NCBI GenBank assembly: GCA_945898015.1
Contig: CAMDGM010000014.1
Span: 1-64,000 of the forward strand
Length of the DNA stretch: 64,000 nt
Reading direction: 5' to 3'
DNA from: PVC group bacterium
Lineage (GTDB): Bacteria; Verrucomicrobiota; Kiritimatiellia; CAIKKV01
This document shows, one piece after another, positions 28,662-37,816 of the stretch. Each line of letters begins with the position of its first letter. Within the stretch, counting starts at the first letter, position 1. The translations under genes and the position numbers were made by a program. The notes under the pieces were generated by a model. The model did not search any database. It was not told where the DNA came from and was given only the letters and a program-made list of their open reading frames with translations.

Positions 28662-30014
28662 TCAGCCTTTCCACAACTCATCCTCCACTTGGAGTAGCGC
28701 TCGCACCAATTCGCCATGGATATCCACATACGGTAAATTGCCTTGCATCACGGGAACCCAGTCGGCGGCATAGCCGCCCCGTGCGGCCGCCGTTCGGTCC
28801 ACCGCGTATCCGCCCGAACCATTACTGATTCCCACAACCAACGGAATCGGAGCCGACGCCCCGGCCTTCACCTCGTTCTTAATCGCCTGGAATATCTCAA
28901 ACGGTGAGGCCAGGATCGCCACCGGTCCCAACCGGAATCCCTGAATTTCAAGCTCACGATCCACGGGCTTCCCCTGATCCATCGCCTTCAGTATCGTTCG
29001 AATCCCCAGCAAACGAACCGTGGCCATTCGAACAGAGGGATCGGAATCACTCGCACCCGAGGCGCGGAGAAGCGCCTCGGTCTCAACCCGCACCGCCTCC
29101 AGCTTGTCCCGGCCCGGATTCTTGCAATGAAATGAAACAAGACGACGACGGAAGGCTATCTCTTCGATCGCCACGGGCTTGGCGACGGACAAACCATGTC
29201 TTACCGAACACGCATACCGGCCGGCAATAACGTCCAGGGCCAGCAAGGACTCCGTTTCCGGCTTGTGGACGACACAGGAATTAACATCGCCTTGCGCGCC
29301 TTGCAGAAACAAGCCCGTGGCGCCCGGATTTTCCCGTTCAAGGAGATTGGTGGCCACCCCGCAATAGTCGCCATGAATATACCGCGTCTCCGAACAACAG
29401 CAGACCGGGTGACATCCGAAATAACTGACAAAACCAAGCAGCCGCCCGGCTGGCGACTTCGCGGCGAAAATATGGCAGGTGGTGTCGGTCAATTCCGGCT
29501 TGGCTGGCCGCCAATCATCCGCCAGGCACTCCGCAAGAGGAGGCGCATCGCGATCATATTCCCGGTTCAGCCCAATTCCTTCACACGGGATTTCAGCATG
29601 GGAAAGGGTCGCGTCCTGCAGATTCTCAACCGCCTGAATACAGGCCTCCGCCAAACGGGAAGGAAGGAGCTCGAGGGTAGGCCCGTCCGGTTCACCCCAC
29701 CCGGTATAGAGGCCAACCCCGGGGCCGCTGTGCGTGTGCGTGGCATGGGTGAGGATGCCATCCGGCGAAAGCCCGGTCTCCCGTGCGACGCGCTCCCGCA
29801 CCATCGCCGTCATCGAGGCGGAAATCCCGATCAGATCCGCACTCATCAAGACCAGTCGATGGGTCCCTCTCTGAACAGCCATTGCACGGGCCCAAAGACG
29901 GTCTCGCACCCCAATGGAACGCCGCAACAGATAGGGGCCGAAACCGCACAGTTCAACCCCGATGCGCGGAGTAATATCCACCCGTCCAAATCCGATTTTC
30001 AGGCTGCCCGACAT
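28662..30014 (-). CDS. Neutral/alkaline ceramidase-like hydrolase (paralog 1)
   Basis: A 450-residue protein with the N-terminal fold of neutral ceramidases (FGRVDITPRIGVELCGFG; VLMSADLIGIS) and the zinc-ligand motif THATHTHSGPGVGLYTG. GCHPVCC in the middle matches the second metal/substrate region. It is shorter than true neutral ceramidases (about 640-760) and lacks a signal peptide, so it is unlikely to be a secreted lipid amidase. Such short homologues are abundant in PVC carbohydrate loci with no proven activity. ATG 30014 has AAGGAGG 9 nt upstream. A second paralog lies at 35.6-37.0 kb. Confidence 0.75.
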   Translation of the reverse strand: MSGSLKIGFGRVDITPRIGVELCGFGPYLLRRSIGVRDRLWARAMAVQRGTHRLVLMSADLIGISASMTAMVRERVARETGLSPDGILTHATHTHSGPGVGLYTGWGEPDGPTLELLPSRLAEACIQAVENLQDATLSHAEIPCEGIGLNREYDRDAPPLAECLADDWRPAKPELTDTTCHIFAAKSPAGRLLGFVSYFGCHPVCCCSETRYIHGDYCGVATNLLERENPGATGLFLQGAQGDVNSCVVHKPETESLLALDVIAGRYACSVRHGLSVAKPVAIEEIAFRRRLVSFHCKNPGRDKLEAVRVETEALLRASGASDSDPSVRMATVRLLGIRTILKAMDQGKPVDRELEIQGFRLGPVAILASPFEIFQAIKNEVKAGASAPIPLVVGISNGSGGYAVDRTAAARGGYAADWVPVMQGNLPYVDIHGELVRALLQVEDELWKG

Positions 30015-30080
30015 GGCGCGTCTCCTCCTTGTCAAATGACCCTGTCACCTTGCTACATCTGCGTTCGACATCCCGCGTGA

Positions 30081-30941
30081 CTACAGAAACATCGGCAAAT
30101 CACCGGGCCCTACACGGTCAAGCCCCGGCAGGAGCGCCTCAAGCCCGGCCACCAGCGCATCACGATCCCTCGGAAGACGGCCTTCGAGCGGAATGGGATT
30201 GGACGTATGATTGGCGCGAAATACCGTTTTCTCCAATTCGAGCCCGCGCAGCATCCGGATCATTTCAACAATCACACCGTGTTCGCTCACAGGCTTAAAC
30301 CCGGCAGGCATCGCCGTCCCCGGAACATCGACAAACCGAAGAGCCGAAAGCAACCGCGGCTGCATCCGATTCAAGACCACGGCCGTGCGGTCGGCATGAC
30401 GTTCCGACCCCTCGCTTCCACCCAGACCCAGGAGCACCATGACGGAGCATCGCAAACCCGCTGACTGGGCACGTTGAACAGCGGTCGTCATCCCCGCAGC
30501 CGTTTCTCGCTTGTCAAGCGCCCTCAGCAGGTCGTCATCTCCCGTCTCAAGCCCGACATACAGCGTGCTCAACTTCAGCCGCCGCAGGTCTTCCAGTTCC
30601 GCGTCGCTTTTCGCCTGGATCGAACTGCCGTTAGCATAGAGATTGACGCGGGACAGCAGCGGAAAAGCCCGGTTCAGTGCCTCCAGCATCGCGCGGAGCC
30701 TCTTATAGGGCAGGGCCATCACATCGCCGTCGGCCAGAAAGATGCGACGCACATCAGGCTGCCGCGCTCCCTCCGCCGCCATTTCGGCCAGCACCTCGCC
30801 CTCCGGCCGGACCCGGTACCGGACCCCCTTATACATGGCACAGAAGCGACATGTGTTGTGAGGACACCCCCGGGCCACCTGGAAAATCAAGCTATCCGCC
30901 TCCGCCGGCGGACGAAATAACGGTTCCGCATAATTGAGCAT
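30081..30941 (-). CDS. Radical SAM protein of unknown substrate
   Basis: A 286-residue radical SAM enzyme. The cluster motif is CPHNTCRFC (Cys26, Cys31, Cys34), spaced CX4CX2C instead of the usual CX3CX2C; this spacing occurs in a set of COG1032-like Fe-S oxidoreductases. The barrel follows with IFLADGDVM, VNLYANGSS, LSTLYVGLETGDDDLL and SVMVLLGLGG. There is no B12-binding or other accessory domain. It lies 66 nt upstream of the ceramidase-like gene on the same strand. The reaction cannot be inferred. Confidence 0.82.
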   Translation of the reverse strand: MLNYAEPLFRPPAEADSLIFQVARGCPHNTCRFCAMYKGVRYRVRPEGEVLAEMAAEGARQPDVRRIFLADGDVMALPYKRLRAMLEALNRAFPLLSRVNLYANGSSIQAKSDAELEDLRRLKLSTLYVGLETGDDDLLRALDKRETAAGMTTAVQRAQSAGLRCSVMVLLGLGGSEGSERHADRTAVVLNRMQPRLLSALRFVDVPGTAMPAGFKPVSEHGVIVEMIRMLRGLELEKTVFRANHTSNPIPLEGRLPRDRDALVAGLEALLPGLDRVGPGDLPMFL

Positions 30942-31001
30942 GCGCGAATTCTACCAGCTCCAGATCACCGGCGGAATTATATTCGTGCACCCGTCCTGCC
31001 G

Positions 31002-32096
31002 TTAGGGCCCCTCATTATAATAAATATAGAGCCCGTCCTTGCCCGGGGCAACCAGATCCAGCCGGCCCGAGCCGCGCAGATCGGCCAGCGCGAAGTGAAT
31101 GCCGAGCCCCTTCCCCTCCCCGATCGGCCCATAATCGATCACCTGCTTGGCAAAGGATTCGCCCGTCCACTTGAAATAATAAATGCCGAGGTCATCCCAC
31201 TCGCCCGCCTCGTTCCCGCAATGCGCGCGATGCCGTTTTCCGGTGACCAGTTCCGGCGTGCCGTCCCCATCGATATCGGCCCACATCAGGTCATGATACT
31301 GGGCATTGAAGGGGTCGATCGGATGCTTGGTCCAGCTCCGCTTGCCCGCCACCACCGTCTGCTGCCACCAGTCCAGCCCGTACCCGTGCGCCCCGCCCAC
31401 AATCAGCTCGTTGACCCCATCCCCGTTGAGGTCGACCACCAGCACCGGCACGCTCGCGTTGCCCAATTCGAAGTCGGGGTGCCAGATCCACTTGCCCTTC
31501 AGCGGATCCGCCGGGCATTCCAGCCAGCCCTTGCGCAGCACGATATCCATGCGTCCGTTCCCGGCCACATCCCCGCAGCCCAGGCCGTGACCCTGAGTCT
31601 GCCCCTCGGGGAACTGGAAAATCGTGATCCGCTCGAATTCGCCGGTTCCCTTGCCCGCGGCGTCCTTCTTGAGCTTGAATATCTTAACGTCCCGCGTGGG
31701 CGGCGTGTTGGGCACCACTTCGGGCGTGCCGCACCCGTCAATGTCCCAGGCACGCGTCGTTTCCACATTGCCGGTCTCGCCGATGACGTGCTCCGGCCAT
31801 TCCTTCTTCGGATCGCCCGGGTTTTCCCGCCAACGCAAGGTGTTCCCCCACCAGCCGCCCGTCACGAAATCCATTCGGCCATCACCATTCACGTCCATCG
31901 CGATGGTGGAGAAATCGTCGTAATATTCCCAGGAGGCCTTGACCGGCGCCACAGGAAACTTCTTGCGGAAATCCGGCCCCTGGTACCAATAAGCGCCCGA
32001 CACGATGTCCGGAACGCCGTCCCCATCCACGTCAAACACACCCGCGGACTCGAACGTCTCATCCGCCACCCAAACCCGTTTCCATTTCAAAGGCAT
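31002..32096 (-). CDS. FG-GAP/VCBS repeat beta-propeller protein
   Basis: A 364-residue protein made of seven repeats of the calcium-loop type: FDVDGDGVPDIVSG, MDVNGDGRMDFVTG, WDIDGCGTPEVV, GDVAGNGRMDIVL, VDLNGDGVNELIVG, ADIDGDGTPELVTG and ADLRGSGRLDLVAPG. Seven repeats fit a closed seven-bladed propeller. Related proteins are usually secreted, but none of the usual signal peptide features are present here (MPLKWKRVWVADETF). ATG 32096 has AAGGAGA upstream. It is the last gene of a GH4-Gfo/Idh-FG-GAP operon, which hints at a sugar-related role, possibly as a lyase-like or binding propeller. Confidence 0.82.
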   Translation of the reverse strand: MPLKWKRVWVADETFESAGVFDVDGDGVPDIVSGAYWYQGPDFRKKFPVAPVKASWEYYDDFSTIAMDVNGDGRMDFVTGGWWGNTLRWRENPGDPKKEWPEHVIGETGNVETTRAWDIDGCGTPEVVPNTPPTRDVKIFKLKKDAAGKGTGEFERITIFQFPEGQTQGHGLGCGDVAGNGRMDIVLRKGWLECPADPLKGKWIWHPDFELGNASVPVLVVDLNGDGVNELIVGGAHGYGLDWWQQTVVAGKRSWTKHPIDPFNAQYHDLMWADIDGDGTPELVTGKRHRAHCGNEAGEWDDLGIYYFKWTGESFAKQVIDYGPIGEGKGLGIHFALADLRGSGRLDLVAPGKDGLYIYYNEGP

Positions 32097-32118
32097 GACT
32101 CAATCTCCTTATCCATCA

Positions 32119-33177
32119 TCAGACGTCTTTCCACAACTTCAGATACTGGCGCGCGACTTTCAAATCCTCCAGCGCCTCGTCGGCCGTGGTGAGCGGCAGC
32201 CGCTCTCCACGGATCGCGGCCACAAAGTTCATGGCCTGCTGCCGCATGGCATGAATCCAGGGCATCTGGGGCTCGGTCAAGATAGGAATCGCGCCTTTAC
32301 CCGGATCCTTGAAGATCGTCACCCGGCCCGGCCGATTGTTCGCAAGCGGCGCGGGCAGATCCAGCTTGACCCACCCCTTCTGGAAACAGACCAGGGCGGA
32401 CTCCTGCCAATCGACGCTCGTCTCAAAAGGCGTCATCTCGAGCACGCAGGCCACGCCGCTCTTGCTCTGACCCGCCAGCATTACGCCCGAGGGGGCTGCA
32501 TAGGTAACCTCATACGACTCCCCCAGCAGGTGCCGCATCAGGTTGACCTGATGGATGTAATAATTCACGAAGCTGATGTAGAGATCGTAGCTGGGCTTAT
32601 CCATGCCCGGATCCGCCGGATCCCACTCCATTTTCGGTGCGGCTCCATCGGCGCGAAGCAGGTCATTAAACCCGCCCGCAATCCAGTCGCCCGCGGGCAT
32701 GAGCAGCCGCACGTATTTCAGGGGGCCCAGCTCCCCTGACGCCTTGAACGCGTCAATCTGGGCCTTGGCGTGCATGGTCGCCGGATCGCTCCGCTTATGG
32801 TAGCCCAGCATCATCCAGGTGCCGCTTTCCTTGACGGCCGCGGCGACTTTCTCGCCCATCGGCAGTGTTCCGGCAAGCGGCTTTTCCGTGAACACCGGGA
32901 CCCCCGCCTTGAGCAGCTCCGGCACCAGCGTGCCATGCCGGGTGAAGGGCTGCGAGGCCACCAGCCCGTCCAGCTTTTCTGCCGCCAGCATCGTCTGGTG
33001 GTCGGCATAGACCTTCGGAACGCCATACCGGGCCGCCACCTTCGCGCCCAGATCCGCCTTGATTTCAGCCAGCGCCACGACCTCGCAGTCCGGCACGGTC
33101 ACGTAATTTTTCAGGTGCGCGCACTGTCCCATGCCGCCCACTCCCACGAATCCGATACGAATCTTTTTCTTGTCCAT
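32119..33177 (-). CDS. Gfo/Idh/MocA family NAD(P)-dependent oxidoreductase
   Basis: A 352-residue sugar or polyol dehydrogenase. The Rossmann fold opens with IRIGFVGVGGMGQCAHL, and the conserved EKPLAGTL (Lys-Pro, cofactor and catalytic region) lies near residue 95. The C-terminal half forms the open-faced sheet of the family. It is the middle gene between GH4 and the FG-GAP protein (45 and 22 nt gaps). GH4 enzymes and Gfo/Idh proteins both use NAD to oxidise sugar carbons, so the pair may process one glycoside. The precise substrate is unknown. Confidence 0.87.
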   Translation of the reverse strand: MDKKKIRIGFVGVGGMGQCAHLKNYVTVPDCEVVALAEIKADLGAKVAARYGVPKVYADHQTMLAAEKLDGLVASQPFTRHGTLVPELLKAGVPVFTEKPLAGTLPMGEKVAAAVKESGTWMMLGYHKRSDPATMHAKAQIDAFKASGELGPLKYVRLLMPAGDWIAGGFNDLLRADGAAPKMEWDPADPGMDKPSYDLYISFVNYYIHQVNLMRHLLGESYEVTYAAPSGVMLAGQSKSGVACVLEMTPFETSVDWQESALVCFQKGWVKLDLPAPLANNRPGRVTIFKDPGKGAIPILTEPQMPWIHAMRQQAMNFVAAIRGERLPLTTADEALEDLKVARQYLKLWKDV

Positions 33178-33222
33178 AACCCTTACTCTCTATTTATTAA
33201 TCCTAATCTTAAGCCTCTTCCC

Positions 33223-34641
33223 TCACGCCTTCGCCAGTTTTCCAAACCGGTTGGCAATCGCCAGGGCCGGATCCACCGGCACGTCCTTCCGGACCACATT
33301 CTTTTCCACCTTGATGGCCGGAACCGCCCGGATTTTACGTTTCTTGAACTGCGGCAGGTACGCCCGCTGCTTCTCGAGCATGACCGAGGTCATCTCGCGA
33401 ATTTCATTGAGCGTGCAGACCGCCGCCGTCAAAGGATCAAGCGCGACCGCCTGCATGATCAGTTCCGGATCACCCGTGAAGCTGGCCTCCACGGTCAGCC
33501 CCTGCGCGAGCACGTTCGTCATATTCAAGGCGGCGCACGCCGGAGGCAGATCGCCCACCACAGTCGGATGCAGGCCGGTGCGGTCCACGAAGATCGGCAC
33601 TTCCACGCAACAGCCCTTCGGCAGATTGGTGATGTACCCGTCATTTCGGATATTGCCGTTAAGCCGGAACGGCACCCCCGATTCCAGGGCTTCTATGATG
33701 TGCGAACAATACTCCGCACTCCGCGGCCCCAGCGTCGTCGACTCGATCGACAACGGATCCAACCGCGCGAACTTACCGGCGATCATCTTGCAGTAGCGGT
33801 AGTAGGCGCCGCTTTCCCCGCCGAACGCGGGCTCGTCGCAGTACGCTTTCAGCGCCTTTTCGTTTTTGCGGAAATAGGGCAGATATTCGGACAGGTGGCC
33901 CGTGCTTTCGGTCATGAAGTAACCGAAATGGCGCATCACCTCACCGCGCACCTTTTCGTTCACATAATACCCGGGCTTCTCGAAGTTCCGCTTGAGCAGG
34001 GGGTACAGGTCGCGTCCCTGATGCTCCAGCCGGAGGAACCAGGCCATATGGTTGATGCCGGCCGCCAGAAAGTCGATCTCGTCCTTCTTCACGCCGGTAT
34101 AGCTGGCGATCAGGTCCATCGTCGTCTGCACGCCATGGCACAACCCCACGAACTGAAGACCCGATACCCGGCCCAAAGCCCAGCAGCACATGGCCATCGG
34201 ATTCGCGTAGTTGAACAGGACCGCCTTCGGACACTCCTCGCGCATGATGGCCGCAATGTCCAGCAGCGCGGGAATATGCCGCAACGCCCGGAAAATTCCG
34301 CCCGGCCCCATGGTGTCGGCAATGCAGTTGTCCACGCCATACTTCATCGGAATCGCATAATCGAGCTCAAACACATCCACGCCGCCAACCTGGATCATGA
34401 CGACCACATAATCCGCACCGCGCAACGCCTGGCGCAGGTTGGTGGTGGCGGTGACCGACGCGTCCACCCCGTTATCCCGGATCATCCGGCCCACGAACGC
34501 CTGCATCTTGTCAAGCCGGGTGTGGGTCTTGGCCATGAGCCGGTATTCACTGCCGCGCAGCGCGGGCGTGGCCAGGAAATCCGCCATCAGCGTCTTGCAG
34601 AACACCAGGCTTCCCGCTCCAATCATCGCAATCTTGGCCAT
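33223..34641 (-). CDS. GH4 family glycosidase (alpha-galactosidase/alpha-glucuronidase-like)
   Basis: A 472-residue NAD- and Mn-dependent glycosidase of family GH4, which works by a redox elimination mechanism. It has the NAD-binding start AKIAMIGAGSLVF, NPMAMCCWAL, the metal-binding Cys in GLCHGVQ and His in GINHMAWF, all typical of the MelA-like subgroup. AAGGAGTC precedes the ATG at 34641. It is the promoter-proximal gene of a three-gene operon divergent from an AraC regulator gene 160 nt away, so substrate induction through that regulator is likely. The sugar (galactoside, glucoside or glucuronide) cannot be fixed by eye. Confidence 0.87.
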   Translation of the reverse strand: MAKIAMIGAGSLVFCKTLMADFLATPALRGSEYRLMAKTHTRLDKMQAFVGRMIRDNGVDASVTATTNLRQALRGADYVVVMIQVGGVDVFELDYAIPMKYGVDNCIADTMGPGGIFRALRHIPALLDIAAIMREECPKAVLFNYANPMAMCCWALGRVSGLQFVGLCHGVQTTMDLIASYTGVKKDEIDFLAAGINHMAWFLRLEHQGRDLYPLLKRNFEKPGYYVNEKVRGEVMRHFGYFMTESTGHLSEYLPYFRKNEKALKAYCDEPAFGGESGAYYRYCKMIAGKFARLDPLSIESTTLGPRSAEYCSHIIEALESGVPFRLNGNIRNDGYITNLPKGCCVEVPIFVDRTGLHPTVVGDLPPACAALNMTNVLAQGLTVEASFTGDPELIMQAVALDPLTAAVCTLNEIREMTSVMLEKQRAYLPQFKKRKIRAVPAIKVEKNVVRKDVPVDPALAIANRFGKLAKA

Positions 34642-34800
34642 GCTGACTCCTTGCTGTTTACTTTGCCTGCCATTGCCGTGTTGACGGCCCGTGAAATCCC
34701 GCTTATCTTAAAGCCTGATGCTCAAAAGTGCTGATAGAATAAACTCAAACACACTCTTTCGTAAATGCTCCGGATTGCCATTTTTTGATCGTTATTGCCT

Positions 34801-35553
34801 ATGCCAACAACGCCACGCCTGCTTCATATTGGCCGCCTGCATCCCAGTCCGCTCTGGCGATTGGCCTCGCATCGCCATGTGTATCACGAGCTGATCGTGC
34901 CGATGCGCGGCCTCCTGCACCTGCAATGCCCCTCCGGTCAATTCGCGATCGAACCCGGGGATGTCTTAATCTATCCGGCCGGCATGCCGCATGCAGAGGA
35001 ATCCGATCCCGCCAATCCCCTCGAGAGCTTCTTCCTCTCGTTTAAAAGCCCCGACATCCGGGGAACGGCCCTGCTTCGAAAACGCGATCACACCGGCCGG
35101 ATGCGACAACTCATCCGGTGGCTGCATGCCGACCAGTTCCTGCGTGACCCCCTCGCCGCCACGGAACAAACCGCGCTTTTCCAGGCCCTTCTGGCCCGCT
35201 TCTTCCACCAAGATCAGGGCCCTGAACCGGAGCTGGCGCAACACATCCGGGCCTTCGTGCGGGGCCACCTCGGAGCCCCCCTGACCCTCGATCAGCTGGC
35301 AAAAGAGGCCGGCCTGAGCCGCTATTACTTCGTGCGAACCTATCGCCGCCTGACCGGCCTGTCGCCCATGAAAGAGGTGCGTCGCTTGCGTCTGGAATAC
35401 GCCCGCGATCTGGTGATCACCACCAAGCTGCCCCTGAAGGATATCGCGGAAAAGGCCGGTCTTGGAAGCCCCTACGCCCTTTCCCGCCTGTTTCGCCAGT
35501 ATTTTGACATGCCCCCGGGAAGGCTCCGCCGCCAACTCAATGAACCCGACTGA
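34801..35553 (+). CDS. AraC family transcription regulator
   Basis: A 250-residue regulator. The N-terminal half is a cupin-like sensor (HRHVYHELIVPMRG; IEPGDVLIYPAGMPHAEE), and the C-terminal 100 residues carry two helix-turn-helix motifs (LTLDQLAKEAGLSRYYFVRTYRR; LKDIAEKAGLGSPYALSRLFRQYF). I chose the ATG at 34801; an in-frame TTG two codons upstream is less likely. It diverges from the GH4 operon and is followed after 74 nt by a ceramidase-like gene on the same strand, so it probably controls one or both in response to a sugar ligand. Confidence 0.9.
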   Translation: MPTTPRLLHIGRLHPSPLWRLASHRHVYHELIVPMRGLLHLQCPSGQFAIEPGDVLIYPAGMPHAEESDPANPLESFFLSFKSPDIRGTALLRKRDHTGRMRQLIRWLHADQFLRDPLAATEQTALFQALLARFFHQDQGPEPELAQHIRAFVRGHLGAPLTLDQLAKEAGLSRYYFVRTYRRLTGLSPMKEVRRLRLEYARDLVITTKLPLKDIAEKAGLGSPYALSRLFRQYFDMPPGRLRRQLNEPD

Positions 35554-35627
35554 ACCCGGACAGCGAAAAGAATGGAACCCGACGGGAGAACCGTGATAAA
35601 CATCACCTCAACCATGGGAGAATTGTC

Positions 35628-36989
35628 ATGCTGAAAATCGGATGGGCCTCACGCGACTTCACCCCCCTGCAACCCGCCATGATCCAGGGCCAGAAACATA
35701 TCCGCATCGGACGCGACGCCGCCGACCCTCTGATGCTGACGGCCCTCGCGCTGGACGGTGCCGCCCCCGACAGCCAGGTCGTCCTGGTGTCATTCGATCT
35801 CGCCATGGTCTTGAACCCGCTCCAGGACGCCATCCGGGAACGCCTGCGGACACGGTTGCCGGAGCTGCCGGGCGACGCCGTGATCATGAACGCCACCCAC
35901 ACGCATGACGGGCCCGTCCTCGATGACAGTTTTTACCCCCATCCCGGCGGCGACATCATGACCGGGACGGCGGCCCTGAACTGGATTGCCGACAAGGCCG
36001 CCGACGCCGTGGTCGAAGCGTGGGAAAAACGCACACCCCGCCTGCTGAGCCGGGCCTTCGGCCACGCGGTGGTGGGCCATAACCGCCGGGCGGTCTATGC
36101 GAACGGGCAGGCGCTCATGTACGGCCGCACCAACGATCCCACCTTCAGCCACATCGAAGGGTACGAGGACCACAGCCTCGACATGCTTTTCGTCTATGAA
36201 CCGGACGGACGGCTGTCAGGCGTGGTTCTGGACATCCCCTGCCCCTCGCAGGTAGAGGAACACCTGAAACAGTTCTCCGCAGACTATTGGCATGAAGTCC
36301 GCATCGAGTTGCGCCAGCGCTTTGGCCGGCACCTGCAGGTGCTGCCCCTTTGTGGCGCGGCGGGTGATCAATCGCCCCACTTCCTGCTCTACGGCCGCCA
36401 GGAGGAGGAGATGCGCAAACGGCGCGGACTGACCGAGCGCCAGGAAATAGCCGTCCGCGTGGCGGATGCCGTGGCCCGGGCCCTCATCTGCACGCCGCCC
36501 CACTCCGGCGACATCACGATCGCGCACCGGTGCAAGCGGCTCGCCTTTTCGCCGCGGACCATCACCCGCGGAGAACGGGATTGGGCCATGACCGCCCTCA
36601 ACGACTCGATCAAGCACGGCGAACAACAGGACCTATGGTGGCCAAAGATGCTCCGCGACGTGGCCGAGCGCTTCGATCGCGGTGAACCCATGGCCCAGAA
36701 GCAGGCTGAAATCCACGTGTTGCGCCTGGGCGATGCTGTTCTCGCCACCAGCCCGTTCGAGCTGTATCAGGATTTTGGCCTCCAGATCAAGGCCCGCAGC
36801 CCGGCCGCCCAGACCCTGATCGTACAGCTGGCCTGTGGCTCCGGACTCTATCTCCCCACCCAGCGGGCGGTCGACGGCGGCCACTATGGCGCCCATCCCG
36901 CGGTCGCCCCCGTGGGGCCGAACGGCGGACGCGAACTCGTGGAAGCCACCCTGGCCGCCATCGGCGAGTTGTTCAGCAAACCCGTTTAA
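35628..36989 (+). CDS. Neutral/alkaline ceramidase-like hydrolase (paralog 2)
   Basis: A 453-residue paralog of the protein at 28.7-30.0 kb. Shared features are the N-terminal IGWASRDFTPLQPAM, VLVSFDLAMV, the zinc-ligand motif NATHTHDGPVLDD and a mid-protein His region (GHAVVGHNRRAVY). There is no signal peptide. GGGAGAA lies upstream of the ATG. Its place beside an AraC regulator and sugar enzymes favours a carbohydrate-linked amidase or esterase role over ceramide hydrolysis. It ends convergently with the UlaG-like gene, overlapping by 4 nt. Confidence 0.75.
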   Translation: MLKIGWASRDFTPLQPAMIQGQKHIRIGRDAADPLMLTALALDGAAPDSQVVLVSFDLAMVLNPLQDAIRERLRTRLPELPGDAVIMNATHTHDGPVLDDSFYPHPGGDIMTGTAALNWIADKAADAVVEAWEKRTPRLLSRAFGHAVVGHNRRAVYANGQALMYGRTNDPTFSHIEGYEDHSLDMLFVYEPDGRLSGVVLDIPCPSQVEEHLKQFSADYWHEVRIELRQRFGRHLQVLPLCGAAGDQSPHFLLYGRQEEEMRKRRGLTERQEIAVRVADAVARALICTPPHSGDITIAHRCKRLAFSPRTITRGERDWAMTALNDSIKHGEQQDLWWPKMLRDVAERFDRGEPMAQKQAEIHVLRLGDAVLATSPFELYQDFGLQIKARSPAAQTLIVQLACGSGLYLPTQRAVDGGHYGAHPAVAPVGPNGGRELVEATLAAIGELFSKPV

Positions 36990-37801
36990 CCCGCCACTCG
37001 CGTCAGCTTGCCGTATTCCGGAATAATCGTGTTTAACCGTGGATACTTGACGGCCATGTAATCCGCAAACAGCGCGGGATCCTCGGTGTTCCCGGCAAAC
37101 ATATCGAAATGGGTCGGCACGGTCAGGGCCGGCTCTACGGCGCCGGCCAGGTCGGCGGCCTCCTGATAGGTCATGTTTCCGATGCAACCGGAGCGAAGCC
37201 GTTTGGCATCCCGTCCATTGATGGGCAACAGCATGATCTGTGGCCGAATCGCCCGCAACCGTTCCTGCAACCCCTCATACAGACACGTGTCGCCCGCGTG
37301 GTAAACCGTTACGCCATTCCCCTTGATCACAAATCCGAGACACGCATAAGCGCCGGGCGTCGCCGGCCGCTCCAGCAACTCATGCGCCGCGGGAAGCGCG
37401 GACACCGTCACGCCGCTCCGTGTCATCGACTCCCCGTCCCGCAACCCGACCACCCGGTCGCCATCCAGACCCAGGTCGTGGCGCAACCCGGGCGCCACCG
37501 GCGCAGGAACCACAAACACCGCCTGCGGATTGGTCCGGACCAGGGCGGGCCAGGAGGGCCGATCGATATGGTCGGAATGATCGTGACTTCCCAGCACAAG
37601 CCCCACGCCCTTGACTTCCTCCGGCTTGAGCAACGACGGGCTCCGGCGGCTGGCATTCGGTGACAGATAGGGATCCACCAGCACAACGGTTTCGCCCAGT
37701 TTCAAAACAAACCCATGCTGCCCCAGCCACCAGAACACACACTCGCCCCTCGCCACGCGGCAGGCGGCCACTCCGTCCATCAGCGCATCACTCGTAAGCA
37801 T
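36986..37801 (-). CDS. UlaG-like metallo-beta-lactamase-fold hydrolase
   Basis: A 271-residue metal-dependent hydrolase. The ligand motif GSHDHSDHID supplies His73, His75, Asp77 and His78. VFWWLGQHGFVLKLG and VLVDPYLSPNA at the N-terminus, a Tyr-His-Ala-Gly-Asp-Thr loop (VYHAGDTCLYEGL) and PTHFDMF near the C-terminus match the UlaG (L-ascorbate-6-phosphate lactonase) subgroup, though the rest of an ascorbate pathway is not in view. ATG 37801 has GGAG 7 nt upstream. It is the last gene of a minus-strand run that includes the YidD-domain protein. Confidence 0.85.
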   Translation of the reverse strand: MLTSDALMDGVAACRVARGECVFWWLGQHGFVLKLGETVVLVDPYLSPNASRRSPSLLKPEEVKGVGLVLGSHDHSDHIDRPSWPALVRTNPQAVFVVPAPVAPGLRHDLGLDGDRVVGLRDGESMTRSGVTVSALPAAHELLERPATPGAYACLGFVIKGNGVTVYHAGDTCLYEGLQERLRAIRPQIMLLPINGRDAKRLRSGCIGNMTYQEAADLAGAVEPALTVPTHFDMFAGNTEDPALFADYMAVKYPRLNTIIPEYGKLTRVAG

Positions 37802-37816
37802 GGCCACACTCCGGCA

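Noticed and set aside
32770-34734. 654-codon plus-strand frame across the Gfo/Idh and GH4 genes
   Set aside because: Antisense shadow of two well-supported minus-strand genes, with no recognisable motif.
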